Notes: a model not told the origin generated them from the letters alone. DNA of 64,000 nucleotides from Breznakibacter xylanolyticus (GCF_003254275.1 NZ_QKZK01000005.1:132872-196871), one strand, 5' to 3'. Positions 1 through 9,764 are shown, counted from the stretch's first letter. A program made the numbers and translations.

Positions 1-273
1 AAATCCGACAAACCCGTATTGGTTGATTTTTGGGCAGAATGGTGCGGTCCCTGCCGCATGGTGGCACCCATTGTTGCCGATTTGGCCAACGAATACGAAG
101 GACGCGCCGTGATTGGCAAAATGGACGTGGATAACAACCCGCAAACAGCCGCCAAATTTGGCATTCGCAACATTCCCACCATCCTGTTCTTCAAAAATGG
201 AGAGATTGTTGACAAGCAAGTTGGGGCAGTACCCAAAACCATTTTGGCATCGAAACTGGATGCCATTATCTAA
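1..273 (+). CDS. trxA: Thioredoxin (5' end missing)
   Basis: The reading frame is open from base 1 and the true start lies outside the window; about 90 residues are visible. It encodes the C-terminal four fifths of a thioredoxin: the WCGPC redox motif sits near the beginning, followed by the conserved KMDVDNNP and the cis-proline segment (NIPTILFF) and the closing glycine-rich strand. Thioredoxins are small cytoplasmic dithiol reductants for ribonucleotide reductase, peroxidases and other proteins. No signal peptide can be judged because the N-terminus is absent. A strong terminator follows directly, so it ends its transcription unit. The family call is secure; the symbol is by family. Confidence 0.93.
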   Translation, partial: KSDKPVLVDFWAEWCGPCRMVAPIVADLANEYEGRAVIGKMDVDNNPQTAAKFGIRNIPTILFFKNGEIVDKQVGAVPKTILASKLDAII

Positions 274-297
274 TTTTCATCGCAAAACAATATCTTT

Positions 298-326
298 AAG
301 CCGGTTTTATACCGGCTTTTTTTTTT
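298..326 (+). terminator. Rho-independent terminator after thioredoxin
   Basis: The inverted repeat AAGCCGGT / ACCGGCTT with a five-base loop is followed by a run of ten T. It lies 25 bases after the thioredoxin stop. Confidence 0.9.
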
Positions 327-395
327 ACCAAAAGCCTTATAATGATAACCATCGACCCGTTAACCCGTATAAAATAATTTCACCACAGCAAACCT

Positions 396-414
396 TAGTG
401 TCAAAAAAACACTA
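396..414 (+). promoter_or_regulatory. Palindromic operator-like site before NUDIX regulator
   Basis: TAGTGT and ACACTA form a perfect 6-bp inverted repeat around a seven-base spacer. It touches the -7 box at 413-421. A related site (15 of 17 bases identical, opposite orientation) lies at 1231-1247 before the transporter gene. The most economical reading is an operator for the adjacent NUDIX-type regulator, which would then be autoregulated. Binding is inferred, not shown. Confidence 0.55.
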
Positions 415-421
415 TATTTGC
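413..421 (+). promoter_or_regulatory. Bacteroidetes -7 promoter box for NUDIX regulator
   Basis: TATATTTGC is an exact match to the TAnnTTTGC -7 element used by the Bacteroidetes primary sigma factor. It lies 20 bases before the ATG at 442, so the leader would be about 15 bases. Confidence 0.7.
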
Positions 422-441
422 ATCATTAATTAATTGTTTCG

Positions 442-1170
442 ATGGCTCAATTTAATCAAACCATCTCGGTCGACTGCGTGATTTTTGGTTTCGACGGAGA
501 ACAGCTAAATGTCTTACTGGTCGATCGGACCTTAACCAAAGAGGGACAAGAAATATTTAGCGACCTGACCCTGACAGGGAACCACATTTACGAAGATGAG
601 GAGCTGGACAATGCTGCAGCACGCATCTTGTTTGACTTAACCGGGGTCAAAGACATTTACCTGGAACAATTTGGCGTATTTGCCAGCCCCGAACGCTTAA
701 ACCATCCCAACGACCGTCAATGGTTACTGGCCAATGGGCGTAACCCTGACAGTCGCATTGTTTCGGTAGCTTACTTTTCGCTGATAGCAACCAAAGAGAT
801 TACCCTGGAATGGAAAGGACGGAACGTAAAATGGTATCCCGTTAACAGCGTGGGCACACTAGCATTTGACCACAACCAAATACTTAGTAAAGCCCTTGCA
901 GCATTGCGCAACAAACTCCGTTCGGCACCCATCGGTTTTGCCCTGCTGCCCGAGAAATTTACGTTAAGCCAACTCCAAAAGATTTACGAAATCATTTTGG
1001 GAACCGAGTTGGACAAGCGAAACTTCCGCAAGAAAATTGCACGAATGAAATACCTGATTCCGCTTAACGAGAAACAGAAAGGTGTGGCTCACAAACCCGC
1101 ACAACTGTATGTGTTTGACCGGGATATTTACGAAAAGAGTAAAACCGAGATGTTTGATTTTTCAATCTAA
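442..1170 (+). CDS. NUDIX-fold transcriptional regulator (NrtR/AraR-like)
   Basis: The 242-residue protein has an N-terminal NUDIX-fold domain (about residues 8-140) and a C-terminal winged-helix DNA-binding region (about 155-235) containing the segment LSQLQKIYEIILGTELDKRN, typical of the NrtR-type regulator family. The NUDIX box (residues 46-69) keeps G...R...TGV but has lost the RE and EE metal-binding residues (RILFDLTGV), so it is probably a ligand sensor, not an enzyme. Known Bacteroidetes members of this family control sugar use, for example arabinose. Its neighbours are a sugar symporter, cellobiose phosphorylase and a cellulase, which suggests control of cello-oligosaccharide use. 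The ligand is an inference. A terminator follows at 1181. Confidence 0.85.
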   Translation: MAQFNQTISVDCVIFGFDGEQLNVLLVDRTLTKEGQEIFSDLTLTGNHIYEDEELDNAAARILFDLTGVKDIYLEQFGVFASPERLNHPNDRQWLLANGRNPDSRIVSVAYFSLIATKEITLEWKGRNVKWYPVNSVGTLAFDHNQILSKALAALRNKLRSAPIGFALLPEKFTLSQLQKIYEIILGTELDKRNFRKKIARMKYLIPLNEKQKGVAHKPAQLYVFDRDIYEKSKTEMFDFSI

Positions 1171-1180
1171 ACAGCTCCCC

Positions 1181-1214
1181 AAAAAAAATGCACGCTTCTG
1201 AGCGCATTTTTTTT
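1181..1214 (+). terminator. Terminator after NUDIX regulator
   Basis: An A-run ending in ATG pairs with CAT plus an eight-T run, with an inner CGC/GCG stem. The first in-frame ATG of the next gene (1188) lies inside this hairpin, which argues against its use as a start. Confidence 0.75.
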
Positions 1215-1230
1215 GTCCTTTTTCCTGAGT

Positions 1231-1247
1231 GTGTTATATTGACACTA
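1231..1247 (-). promoter_or_regulatory. Second copy of the operator-like site, before transporter
   Basis: On the minus strand the sequence begins TAGTGTCAATATAACAC; 15 of its 17 bases match the site at 396-412. It overlaps a TTGACA-like stretch and lies about 37 bases before the proposed GTG start at 1284. Shared presence before the regulator and the catabolic operon supports a regulator-operator pair. Confidence 0.55.
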
Positions 1248-1283
1248 AATAAAATTTTGCGAGTTAACCAAAATCAGAGAAAC

Positions 1284-2894
1284 GTGGAAAAAATCAAAAT
1301 CAGAGAAAAAATCGGCTACGCCCTGGGTGACGGAGCTGCGAACATTGCCTGGCGGGGTGTTTCGACATTTTTATTGTTTTTTTATACCGACGTGTTTGGG
1401 ATTACCGCTGCTGCTGCCGGTGTCTTGCTATTCATCGCCAGACTTAGCGATGGCGTCAGCGATGTGGCAATGGGCATCATCGGAGACAGAACCAATTCAA
1501 AATTCGGAAAGTTTCGTCCCTGGATTTTATGGACTGCCATTCCATTGGCGGTTATATTATCACTGTTGTTTACCACACCAGACCTGGGTATGACAGGAAA
1601 AATTGTTTATGCTTACATCACCTACATCCTGTTTACACTCATTTACACAGCAAACAACATTCCCTATGGTGCATTGATGGCGGTGATGACCGGCGACAAC
1701 AAAGAACGCACCAGTATCGGTTCATACCGAATGGTAGGCGCCTTTGCAGGTGGAATGATTGTACAGGGAGCCTTGCTGTTTCTGGTTGCCCATTTTGGCA
1801 ATGTCAACCCAAGCATCAACATTACAAAACTTGAAAATACAAAATACAATGTCGTTGTTTCGTCAAGCCAAGATGTACCCAATGCCAATATCAAAACCAA
1901 AGATGGCATTGCAAAAATCTATTGGGCAGAAGCAAAAGAAGGCACAACAAATACCCCGTCGCCCTATGTAAGTTTTACAATGAGTGCCAATGAAAAATAC
2001 TCGTTTATTGTGGATGGCGAATCAGGTTTAACTACCGAAAAAATTTCACTGATAAATCAGAAAAAAGGCTACAGCAATTCTATTTACGTGCTTTCGGTGT
2101 TCCTGGCAATCTTCATGATTATCACCTTCATGAGCACCAAGGAACGAGTTTACCCACCCAAAGCACAAAAATCCAATCTAATACAAGATTTAAAAGACCT
2201 GTTTAGCAACAAACCGTGGTTGGTGTTATTGGTCGTGGGTTTGTTTTGGACCATTTACAATTCAATTAAGCAAGGGATGACATTGTATTACTTCACCTTG
2301 TATTTAAACAACCAACTACTGTCAGCTTCATACCTGGTTGCGTTGATGTTGGCATCAATAGCAGGAGCCATGGCGACTGCCCCATTAGGCAAAAAACTGG
2401 GTAAGAAAAACCTGTTTATCTATGCCTTGCTGTTTTCTGGTGCTGTCAATGCCTTATTTGTTTTTTGTGGCCCCAAAGATATCGGTGCCATTTTTACCAT
2501 TGGTATTATATCTGAATTTGGGGCGGCCATTTTCCCCACACTTTTCTTTGCCATGTTGGGCGACACAGCTGATTATTCTGAATTCAAAAATAACCGCCGC
2601 GCAACCGGATTGGTATACTCGGCAGGTTCGTTCGTCACAAAATTTGGAGGAGGTGTGGCCGCAGCATTTATTGGAGCTGTTTTGGCTGCCTTTCATTACA
2701 ACGGCATGGATTCAACCACCATTGAAGGTGCAATCCCCGCAGTTATCATGTTAATGAGTTGGATACCGGCAGTGATTGCTTTTATTGCCGCAGGCATTAT
2801 GACGCTGTATCCATTAAATCAACCCAAAATGGACAACATTACTGAAGAACTTTACCAGCGTCGATTGAAAGAAGCCACTTCAGTTAAAGATTAA
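1284..2894 (+). CDS. GPH-family sugar:cation symporter
   Basis: This is a 12-segment inner-membrane transporter of the glycoside-pentoside-hexuronide family. The GDGAAN motif near the N-terminus and the SDGVSD...MG...DRT...KFGKFRPW signature between helices 2 and 4 are clear. I place the start at GTG 1284 because the upstream ATG (1188) lies in the previous gene's terminator and would add 32 residues unlike the family; the conserved protein begins EKIKIREKIGYALGDG. Unusual for the family is a polar insertion of roughly 90-95 residues between two membrane segments (about residues 180-275 from this start). With cellobiose phosphorylase next in the operon, cellobiose or cellodextrin uptake is likely but inferred. 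Confidence 0.87.
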   Translation: MEKIKIREKIGYALGDGAANIAWRGVSTFLLFFYTDVFGITAAAAGVLLFIARLSDGVSDVAMGIIGDRTNSKFGKFRPWILWTAIPLAVILSLLFTTPDLGMTGKIVYAYITYILFTLIYTANNIPYGALMAVMTGDNKERTSIGSYRMVGAFAGGMIVQGALLFLVAHFGNVNPSINITKLENTKYNVVVSSSQDVPNANIKTKDGIAKIYWAEAKEGTTNTPSPYVSFTMSANEKYSFIVDGESGLTTEKISLINQKKGYSNSIYVLSVFLAIFMIITFMSTKERVYPPKAQKSNLIQDLKDLFSNKPWLVLLVVGLFWTIYNSIKQGMTLYYFTLYLNNQLLSASYLVALMLASIAGAMATAPLGKKLGKKNLFIYALLFSGAVNALFVFCGPKDIGAIFTIGIISEFGAAIFPTLFFAMLGDTADYSEFKNNRRATGLVYSAGSFVTKFGGGVAAAFIGAVLAAFHYNGMDSTTIEGAIPAVIMLMSWIPAVIAFIAAGIMTLYPLNQPKMDNITEELYQRRLKEATSVKD

Positions 2895-2944
2895 AAAAAG
2901 CACACAAACAATATACAACACAACACTCTTAACATTCAACGATT

Positions 2945-5380
2945 ATGAAATTCGGTTATTTCGATGACTCCAATCGCGAATATGTCATCACCAATCCACA
3001 AACACCCTGGCCCTGGATCAACTATTTGGGCAACGAAGACTTTTTCTCGTTGATATCGAACACGGCCGGTGGTTATTCTTTTTATAAAGATGCAAAGTTC
3101 CGCCGCATCACACGCTATCGCTACAACAACGTGCCGATGGACAATGGCGGTCGTTACTTCTACATTAAAGATGAAGATACCGTGTGGTCGCCAGGATGGA
3201 AACCCTGCAAAACACCGCTCGACAGCTATGAGTGCCGTCACGGAATGAACTATACCACCATTGAAGGCAAAAAAAACGGAGTATCCGCAAAAGTGTTGTT
3301 TTTTGTTCCGCTGAAAACGTGGGCCGAGGTGCAAAAAGTTACCCTCACCAACCATACCGATGGCGTGAAGAAAATTAAATTGTTCTCGTTTCAGGAGTGG
3401 TGCTTGTGGAATGCAGCCACAGACATGGAGAACTTTCAGCGTAACTTTTCGACCGGCGAAGTAGAAATTGAAGGCTCAGTCATATACCATAAAACCGAGT
3501 ACAAAGAGCGTCGCGACCACTACGCATACTATTCGGTAAATACGCCCATTCAGGGTTACGACACCGACCGCGAATCGTTCATTGGCCTGTACAATGGCTT
3601 TGAAGCGCCTCAGGTGGTGGTTGAAGGCAAGCCCCGAATGACCGAAGCCCATGGCTGGTCGCCGGTGGCATCGCACTACATCGAAGTGGAACTGAAAGCG
3701 GGCGAGTCGAAAGATTTCGTGTTTGTGCTCGGTTACGTCGAAAACAAAGAAGAAGAGAAATGGGAGTCGAAAAACATCATCAACAAAACCAAAGCCAAAG
3801 CCGTCATTGCACGGTTTGACACGGCAACCAAGGTAGATGCGGCACTGGCCGAACTCAAAGCATACTGGAACAACTTGTTGAGCGTTTATTCGGTAACGTC
3901 GGGCGACGAAAAGTTGGATCGGATGGTGAACATATGGAACCAATACCAGTGCATGATTACCTTCTGTTTCTCACGGTCAGCATCGTTCTTCGAGAGCGGC
4001 ATTGGTCGGGGCATGGGCTTCCGCGACTCCAACCAGGATTTGATCGGCTTTGTGCATCAGATACCCGAGCGTGCCCGCGAGCGCATCATCGACATTGCTT
4101 CGACACAATTCCCCGACGGTGGCTGCTACCACCAATATCAGCCTCTGACCAAGCGAGGCAACAACGACATTGGCGGCGGCTTTAACGACGACCCCATGTG
4201 GTTGATTTTGGGAACCACCAGCTACATCAAGGAGTCGGGCGACTTCTCGATTCTCAACGAGATGGTGCCTTTTGACAACGACATGAGCGTGGCACGCACC
4301 CTGTTCGATCACTTGACGGTATCGTTTGACCATGTGGTGAACAATCTGGGTCCCCACGGATTGCCGCTCATTGGCCGCGCCGACTGGAACGACTGCCTGA
4401 ACCTGAACTGCTTCTCGAACGACCCCAACGAATCGTTCCAAACCACCGAAAACAAAACCGAAGGCACCAAAGCCGAATCGCTGATGATTGCCGGATTGTT
4501 TGTGGTGTACGGACGCGACTACGTGCAACTGTGCAACGTATTGGGTAAAACCGAAGAAGCCGCCCGCGCACAAAAGCACGTTGACAACATGGTGGAAGCC
4601 GTGAAACAACATGGCTGGGACGGCGAATGGTTCCTGCGCGCCTACGACTATTACGGTCACAAAATTGGCAGCAACGAAAACGAAGAAGGCAAAATCTTCA
4701 TTGAATCACAAGGATGGTGCACCATGGCTGAAATCGGCATCGAAAATGGCATGGTGAAAAAAGCCCTCGACTCGGTGAAAGAACGCTTGGACTGCGAGTA
4801 CGGTATTGTGCTCAACAACCCGGCCTTTAGCAAATATTACATCGAATACGGCGAAATCTCGAGCTACCCTCCCGGCTATAAAGAAAACGCCGGCATCTTC
4901 TGCCACAACAATCCCTGGGTAATTATTGGCGAAACCAAAATCGGTCGCGGGGAACAGGCTTGGGAGTATTTCCGAAAAATATGTCCTGCCTATTTAGAAG
5001 AAATCAGCGACCTGCACAAAACCGAACCATACGTGTATTCGCAAATGATTGCAGGGAAAGACGCCTTTAAACCTGGCGAGGCCAAAAACTCGTGGCTCAC
5101 GGGCACAGCATCGTGGAACTTCTACACCATTTCGCAATACATTCTGGGCATACGCCCCGATTACAATGGGCTCATTATTGACCCATGCATCCCATCAAGC
5201 TGGGAAGGGTACACGGTGACGCGTCAATTCCGCGGAGCCACCTACCATATCCGCGTTGAGAACCCCAACAAAGTGAGCAAAGGCGTAAAGACCTTGCTGG
5301 TGAATGGGAAACCGCAAGACGGGAACATCATTCCGCTTCTGCCTGTCGGAAACCACCAGATTGTGGTGCAACTGGGATAA
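2945..5380 (+). CDS. cbpA: Cellobiose phosphorylase (GH94)
   Basis: This 811-residue cytoplasmic enzyme would phosphorolyse cellobiose to glucose 1-phosphate and glucose, saving one ATP per disaccharide. It matches clostridial cellobiose phosphorylases along its full length, from the opening [18 protein letters not shown] to the closing region, and has the same length. Features seen: N-terminal beta-sandwich, helical linker, (alpha/alpha)6 barrel with [14 protein letters not shown], the DWND motif at residues 480-483 holding the general acid, and TGTASWNF near the phosphate site. It follows the GPH transporter by 50 bases, so the two are probably co-transcribed. Cellobiose is the best-supported substrate among GH94 members, based on overall similarity recalled from the family. 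Confidence 0.93.
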   Translation: MKFGYFDDSNREYVITNPQTPWPWINYLGNEDFFSLISNTAGGYSFYKDAKFRRITRYRYNNVPMDNGGRYFYIKDEDTVWSPGWKPCKTPLDSYECRHGMNYTTIEGKKNGVSAKVLFFVPLKTWAEVQKVTLTNHTDGVKKIKLFSFQEWCLWNAATDMENFQRNFSTGEVEIEGSVIYHKTEYKERRDHYAYYSVNTPIQGYDTDRESFIGLYNGFEAPQVVVEGKPRMTEAHGWSPVASHYIEVELKAGESKDFVFVLGYVENKEEEKWESKNIINKTKAKAVIARFDTATKVDAALAELKAYWNNLLSVYSVTSGDEKLDRMVNIWNQYQCMITFCFSRSASFFESGIGRGMGFRDSNQDLIGFVHQIPERARERIIDIASTQFPDGGCYHQYQPLTKRGNNDIGGGFNDDPMWLILGTTSYIKESGDFSILNEMVPFDNDMSVARTLFDHLTVSFDHVVNNLGPHGLPLIGRADWNDCLNLNCFSNDPNESFQTTENKTEGTKAESLMIAGLFVVYGRDYVQLCNVLGKTEEAARAQKHVDNMVEAVKQHGWDGEWFLRAYDYYGHKIGSNENEEGKIFIESQGWCTMAEIGIENGMVKKALDSVKERLDCEYGIVLNNPAFSKYYIEYGEISSYPPGYKENAGIFCHNNPWVIIGETKIGRGEQAWEYFRKICPAYLEEISDLHKTEPYVYSQMIAGKDAFKPGEAKNSWLTGTASWNFYTISQYILGIRPDYNGLIIDPCIPSSWEGYTVTRQFRGATYHIRVENPNKVSKGVKTLLVNGKPQDGNIIPLLPVGNHQIVVQLG

Positions 5381-5397
5381 ACGAACGACCAATTATC

Positions 5398-5431
5398 AGG
5401 GACAGGCCAACGGGCTCTGTCCCTTTTTTGT
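5398..5431 (+). terminator. Hairpin terminator between GH94 and GH9 genes
   Basis: GGGACAG pairs with CTGTCCC across a GC-rich loop and is followed by six T. It sits between the phosphorylase and the cellulase and could lower, not abolish, transcription into the next gene. Confidence 0.7.
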
Positions 5432-5451
5432 CCAATTGAAAACAAAAAAAC

Positions 5452-7203
5452 ATGAAAAGACAAACACCTTTCAATCGCCTCATGCAGCGTGGCACCCTCG
5501 TGGCGTCGGCAATGATGGTGGCAATGGCGTGCAGCACCCCGCGGCAAAGCAACCTGCAGCCCTTGAAAACAGAGTACATCCTCATCAACCAACACGGTTA
5601 TGTGAGCCAGGCGCCTAAAACCGCCCTGGTGAGAACCGAAGCACCGGTAACCGTGACGCTGGTCGACAGCATTGGAAAAACCGTGTTATCGATACAAAGC
5701 ACCGATCCGGCTTATTGGTCACAATCGGGCGACAAGGTAGCGGTGGTCGATTTTAGCGCACAAACCCAACCGGGACGTTATTATCTGACCATTGGAGACA
5801 GCGTTGTGTCGCACCCGGTCAACATCATCGACAACCCCTACCCGACCATTGCCCAAGCATCCATCCGTGCCTTCTACTACAATCGAACCTTCGTGGCCAT
5901 CGATTCAACACATGGCGGGCAATGGGCACGTCCGGGCGGACACCCCGATACGCTGGTGTACGTGCACGAATCAGCCGCCACCCGCATACGCCCGACAGGC
6001 ACCATCCTGTCGATGCCTTACGGTTGGTATGATGCGGGCGATTACAACAAATACGTGGTAAACAGCGGCATCAGCACCTATACGATGCTGAAGGTATTGG
6101 AAGACTATCCCGAGCATTTTGCATCGCAAAACCTTAACATTCCCGAATCGGGCAATGCCCTACCGGATGTGTTGGACGAAACACTCTTTAACCTTAGATG
6201 GTTCATCCAAATGCAGGATCCCGAAGATGGCGGCGTGTACCACAAACTGACGGAGAAAAACTTTTCAGGATTCATCATGCCCCACGAATGCAATGCCGAC
6301 CGATTTGTGGTGATGAAAGGCACTGCAGCCACGCTCAATTATGCAGCCCTGATGGCCATGAGTGCCCGTGTACTGGCGCCATTCAAAGACCAACTACCCG
6401 GCTTGGCCGACAGTTGCCTGACCCGTGCCCAAGCCGCATGGCAATGGGCGGTGAAAAACCCGGCAGTATTGTACGAGCAACCCAAAGACATCACCACCGG
6501 CGGTTATGGCGACAACCGCATGGACGATGAATTTTACTGGGCGGCCTGCGAAATGTGGCTTACCACAGGCAACGAACAGTTTATTCCCTATATCACAAAA
6601 AATTACAAAAACTGGGGCGTTCCCACGTGGGGCAACTCCGGAACCCTGGGCACACTATCGCTGATGAAAAGCAGCAATCCTCTGCCCGAAGCGCTTGAAC
6701 AGTTGAATGTAAAAGGAAACTACCTTCAAATGGTTGACTCGCTGTTGGCCAACGAACAAAATGCACCCTATCGCATCAGCCTCACCCACTTTGAGTGGGG
6801 CAGCAACTCTGACGTGGCCAACCACGGGATGCTCAAACTCATTGCCTATCAATTGACCAATGATGCAAAGTACCTTCACTCGGCCATCAACGATGCCGAT
6901 TACCTTTTGGGACGTAACGCCACCGGCTTCAGCTTTGTGACCGGCTTTGGCAGCAAACGGGTGATGAACATCCATCATCGCCCTTCTGCGGCCGATGGCA
7001 TTGAAGAGCCGGTACCCGGATTTTTATCGGGAGGTCCCAACACAGTGGTGCTCAACGACTGCGGCGAAGGCGTGGTCAGAGATACCTTCCCTGCAAAATC
7101 GTTTGTAGATGAAACATGCAGCTATTCGACCAACGAAATCGCCATCAACTGGAATGCGCCGTTGGCGTATTTATTAAACGGGTTGGCGGCTCAGTACCGA
7201 TAA
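5452..7203 (+). CDS. Lipoprotein endoglucanase-like GH9 hydrolase
   Basis: The 583-residue protein starts with a lipoprotein signal (about 27 residues, AMVAMAC-type lipobox ending at a cysteine), then an immunoglobulin-like CelD_N domain (about 40-125) and a GH9 (alpha/alpha)6 catalytic domain. The GH9 base motif DAGDYNKY lies at residues 194-201, the conserved histidine segment NIHHRPS near 507, and the general acid is Glu562 in NEIAINWN. Such enzymes cleave cellulose or beta-glucan to cello-oligosaccharides at the cell surface or in the periplasm. It is the secreted partner of the transporter and phosphorylase just upstream. No carbohydrate-binding module, dockerin or type IX secretion C-terminal domain is visible. 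Confidence 0.9.
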   Translation: MKRQTPFNRLMQRGTLVASAMMVAMACSTPRQSNLQPLKTEYILINQHGYVSQAPKTALVRTEAPVTVTLVDSIGKTVLSIQSTDPAYWSQSGDKVAVVDFSAQTQPGRYYLTIGDSVVSHPVNIIDNPYPTIAQASIRAFYYNRTFVAIDSTHGGQWARPGGHPDTLVYVHESAATRIRPTGTILSMPYGWYDAGDYNKYVVNSGISTYTMLKVLEDYPEHFASQNLNIPESGNALPDVLDETLFNLRWFIQMQDPEDGGVYHKLTEKNFSGFIMPHECNADRFVVMKGTAATLNYAALMAMSARVLAPFKDQLPGLADSCLTRAQAAWQWAVKNPAVLYEQPKDITTGGYGDNRMDDEFYWAACEMWLTTGNEQFIPYITKNYKNWGVPTWGNSGTLGTLSLMKSSNPLPEALEQLNVKGNYLQMVDSLLANEQNAPYRISLTHFEWGSNSDVANHGMLKLIAYQLTNDAKYLHSAINDADYLLGRNATGFSFVTGFGSKRVMNIHHRPSAADGIEEPVPGFLSGGPNTVVLNDCGEGVVRDTFPAKSFVDETCSYSTNEIAINWNAPLAYLLNGLAAQYR

Positions 7204-7230
7204 CTGCATTTCGCATCAAGAACATTTTGG

Positions 7231-7268
7231 AAAGGCTCTCCGTCGTTGGTTGACGGGGAGCCTTTTTT
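7231..7268 (+). terminator. Terminator after GH9 gene
   Basis: AAAGGCTC.CCGTC pairs with GACGGGGAGCCTTTTTT (one G-T pair). It closes the cellobiose module. The rest of the 7204-7511 gap shows no gene; it carries the porin promoter at its end. Confidence 0.8.
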
Positions 7269-7506
7269 GTTGGGGTTCAGTCAAACATCGAAAAAACAGA
7301 TGAAATAATTTGAATGACTGCTTCATCAATCGCTATAGATTATATGGGACTAAGGAGAAAAATTCAAACAATATAGGGTGAAACGCTAACAAAGTAGAAA
7401 GGTATACCATTGAAATACAAATGAACCATACAACACGTCACAAACGAAAAGGGATGAAAACCATTGAAATCGGTATCATAGTCGGATGTTAATGTTTATC
7501 TTTTTA

Positions 7507-7515
7507 TAATTTTGC
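7507..7515 (+). promoter_or_regulatory. -7 box directly before the porin start
   Basis: TAATTTTGC matches TAnnTTTGC exactly and ends only five bases before the ATG at 7521. The predicted transcript would be leaderless or nearly so. Confidence 0.6.
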
Positions 7516-7520
7516 GATTG

Positions 7521-9512
7521 ATGAAACTGAAAATCTCCCTCCTTATATATGTGGCCCTGACTGCCCAAGTGGCGCTGGCACAGTTCGACCCGGAAACAGG
7601 CCGACCCTCCGAATCACAACCCGGTAAAACCGAGGTGGTGAAGCACATCAAAACATGGCGACTGAGCGAAGGCTATACGCTGGCCGACACGCTGCAACCC
7701 GATACCATGCTCATTGGTTTTCAGCAGCACAACCCCATTTTGCGCCACAACCCATTCACGCTCCACCTGGGCAACATTGGTAGCCCGGCACAATCAATGT
7801 CCATTGGTGATCAGCACGACGATCAGGACTTTATCTTCAACAATGCCCTGTTGTTTTATCAACCCAAGGCCGACCAATGGCTGTTTTATAACACCACACT
7901 GCCCTATACCAATCTCTATTACCAAAACAGTGGTCCCAAGCGTCGTTCGGAGGAAAACATAGGCATCCTCTTTACACAAAACATCAACAAAGCGTGGAAC
8001 GCCGGCATCAATTATAACATGCACTCCAACATTGGGCGCTACTCGGGACAAAACACCGAAAACCGGCTGTTCCGTTTCTTCACCAGTTTCAACAGCAAAG
8101 CTTATCAACTACATGCGGCCTTGAGCCTGTATAAATTCGACCAATTGGAGAATGGGGGAATCGAAGACAACAACTACATCGTAAATGGCAACAACCCGGA
8201 ATACAGCGAAATAGAGCCCGAAAACATCCCGGTGTGGCTACAAAACACCAAGCACTATTTGCGCACGCAGCGTTACCTACTCAACCAATCACTCAACATT
8301 GGAAAAATCAGCCGGGGCGATTCACTACAGATGCAAACCCTGCCCGTGGGGACACTCTTCCACACGCTGGAAGTGAACGCGACACAACGCCGGTTCAACA
8401 TCGACAACCTCCCGACAGACAACCGAACCGGCAAGGCTGACCAGTATTTTACCAACATCTACGCCGATTCATTGGTGACACGTGACACTTTGCGTTACAC
8501 TGAGGTTAAAAACACGGTGCAGCTGCGCTTTAACGAAGAAGCCAACTCGTTGCTCAAATTCGGACTGCGCGCCTATCTCGAAAACGAGATTCAAACTTAT
8601 CAACGCGACGAACCCGGAGTCGTGCTCATTGAAACAGGTCAGCTTACAACATCTTCAATCCCCCGCAAAAAAACCTTCATCAACACAGCCGTTGGCGGAC
8701 AAATATTTAAAAATACCGGCAATAATTTTTGGTGGAACGCGGGTGCCAAAACCTACATCACCGGCAACAAAATTGGCGACATGGAGCTGAGCGGGATGGC
8801 CAATTCATCGTTTCGTGTGGGCAAGGACACCGCTGGCATTTTTGCACTGGGAGATCTTACGCTGCGTTCGCCCGGTTACCTGTTTGAAACCTATTATTCA
8901 AATCATTTCTTTTGGAACAACGATTTCAGAAAAGAGAAAACCCTGCGCGTGAAAGGCGGTATTCGCATTCCCACGCAACGTTTCGAAATCACCGGCGAGG
9001 CAAGGCTGATTAACGATTGCTTTTATTGGAACGAACAAGCCCTGCCCGATCAGTCGTCGGAGGTGCTGCAAATGGTCGAAATTGCCCTTTCACAACATTT
9101 CAGGTGGGGCATCCTCAACAGCGTCAACAAGGTAAGTTACCAGGTGACCAGCAACGACCGCATTCGCCCATTGCCCATGCTTTCGGCGTACTCGGCCAAC
9201 TACATTGAACATCTGGCCTTTAAAGTATTGCGATTCCAGATAGGATTTGATGTGCGATACTTCACCCAATACTATGCACCGGCCTATATGCCGGCCACGG
9301 GGCAGTTTTACGCACAACGACTTGAAAAAATTGGTGAATACCCCTTTGCAGATGCCTTTGCCAATTTCCACCTCAAGCGAGCACGCATCGGGGTGAAATG
9401 GGAACATGTGAACGATGGATTAATGGGAATTTACAACAGCTTTTTGTTGCCCGGTTATCCCAACAACCCGCGGGCATTCAAAATTCAGGTTTCGTGGAAC
9501 TTCTATGATTGA
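7521..9512 (+). CDS. Putative outer-membrane porin (Bacteroidetes family)
   Basis: The 663-residue protein begins with a signal peptide (MKLKISLLIYVALTAQVALA, cut before QFDPE). The early segment NPFTLHLGNIGSPAQS, the aromatic-rich FYNTTLPYTNLYY and QNINKAWNAGINYN are hallmarks of the Bacteroidetes putative-porin family, whose members are predicted beta-barrels of the outer membrane. The C-terminus ends in the aromatic NFYD. I choose ATG 7521 over the upstream TTG because the TTG forms part of the -7 promoter box. The solute is unknown; no SusC or SusD genes lie nearby, so nothing links it firmly to the cellulose genes. Confidence 0.82.
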   Translation: MKLKISLLIYVALTAQVALAQFDPETGRPSESQPGKTEVVKHIKTWRLSEGYTLADTLQPDTMLIGFQQHNPILRHNPFTLHLGNIGSPAQSMSIGDQHDDQDFIFNNALLFYQPKADQWLFYNTTLPYTNLYYQNSGPKRRSEENIGILFTQNINKAWNAGINYNMHSNIGRYSGQNTENRLFRFFTSFNSKAYQLHAALSLYKFDQLENGGIEDNNYIVNGNNPEYSEIEPENIPVWLQNTKHYLRTQRYLLNQSLNIGKISRGDSLQMQTLPVGTLFHTLEVNATQRRFNIDNLPTDNRTGKADQYFTNIYADSLVTRDTLRYTEVKNTVQLRFNEEANSLLKFGLRAYLENEIQTYQRDEPGVVLIETGQLTTSSIPRKKTFINTAVGGQIFKNTGNNFWWNAGAKTYITGNKIGDMELSGMANSSFRVGKDTAGIFALGDLTLRSPGYLFETYYSNHFFWNNDFRKEKTLRVKGGIRIPTQRFEITGEARLINDCFYWNEQALPDQSSEVLQMVEIALSQHFRWGILNSVNKVSYQVTSNDRIRPLPMLSAYSANYIEHLAFKVLRFQIGFDVRYFTQYYAPAYMPATGQFYAQRLEKIGEYPFADAFANFHLKRARIGVKWEHVNDGLMGIYNSFLLPGYPNNPRAFKIQVSWNFYD

Positions 9513-9764
9513 TTTAAGTTGTGTAAATGCACTTTTTGAACATCAAACCGCTCAAAAATTGGAACCATGCATCACCGGGTCGTGAATGACCCTGGAAACT
9601 CATTCAACCGTTACACCATCAGTCTGTCAGACAAACAACATTGGGCAAACATCTGCTTTCGCCCCCTCCGTTCATCAGGGAAAAAACACCATTCATCAAA
9701 ATCACAACACACTGATTGACTTGTTGATAAAACAAAAAAGGTTGCACCGGATGTTTTTTTGACC

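Noticed and set aside
113..433. 106-codon ORF after thioredoxin
   Set aside because: Starts inside thioredoxin in another frame and runs through the terminator and the regulator's promoter.
1188..1283. N-terminal extension of the GPH transporter from ATG 1188
   Set aside because: The ATG lies inside a terminator hairpin and the operator-like site would be within the coding region; the extra residues do not fit the family.
3977..4660. 227-codon minus-strand ORF inside the GH94 gene
   Set aside because: Shadow ORF from codon bias; the GH94 frame matches its family along the whole length.
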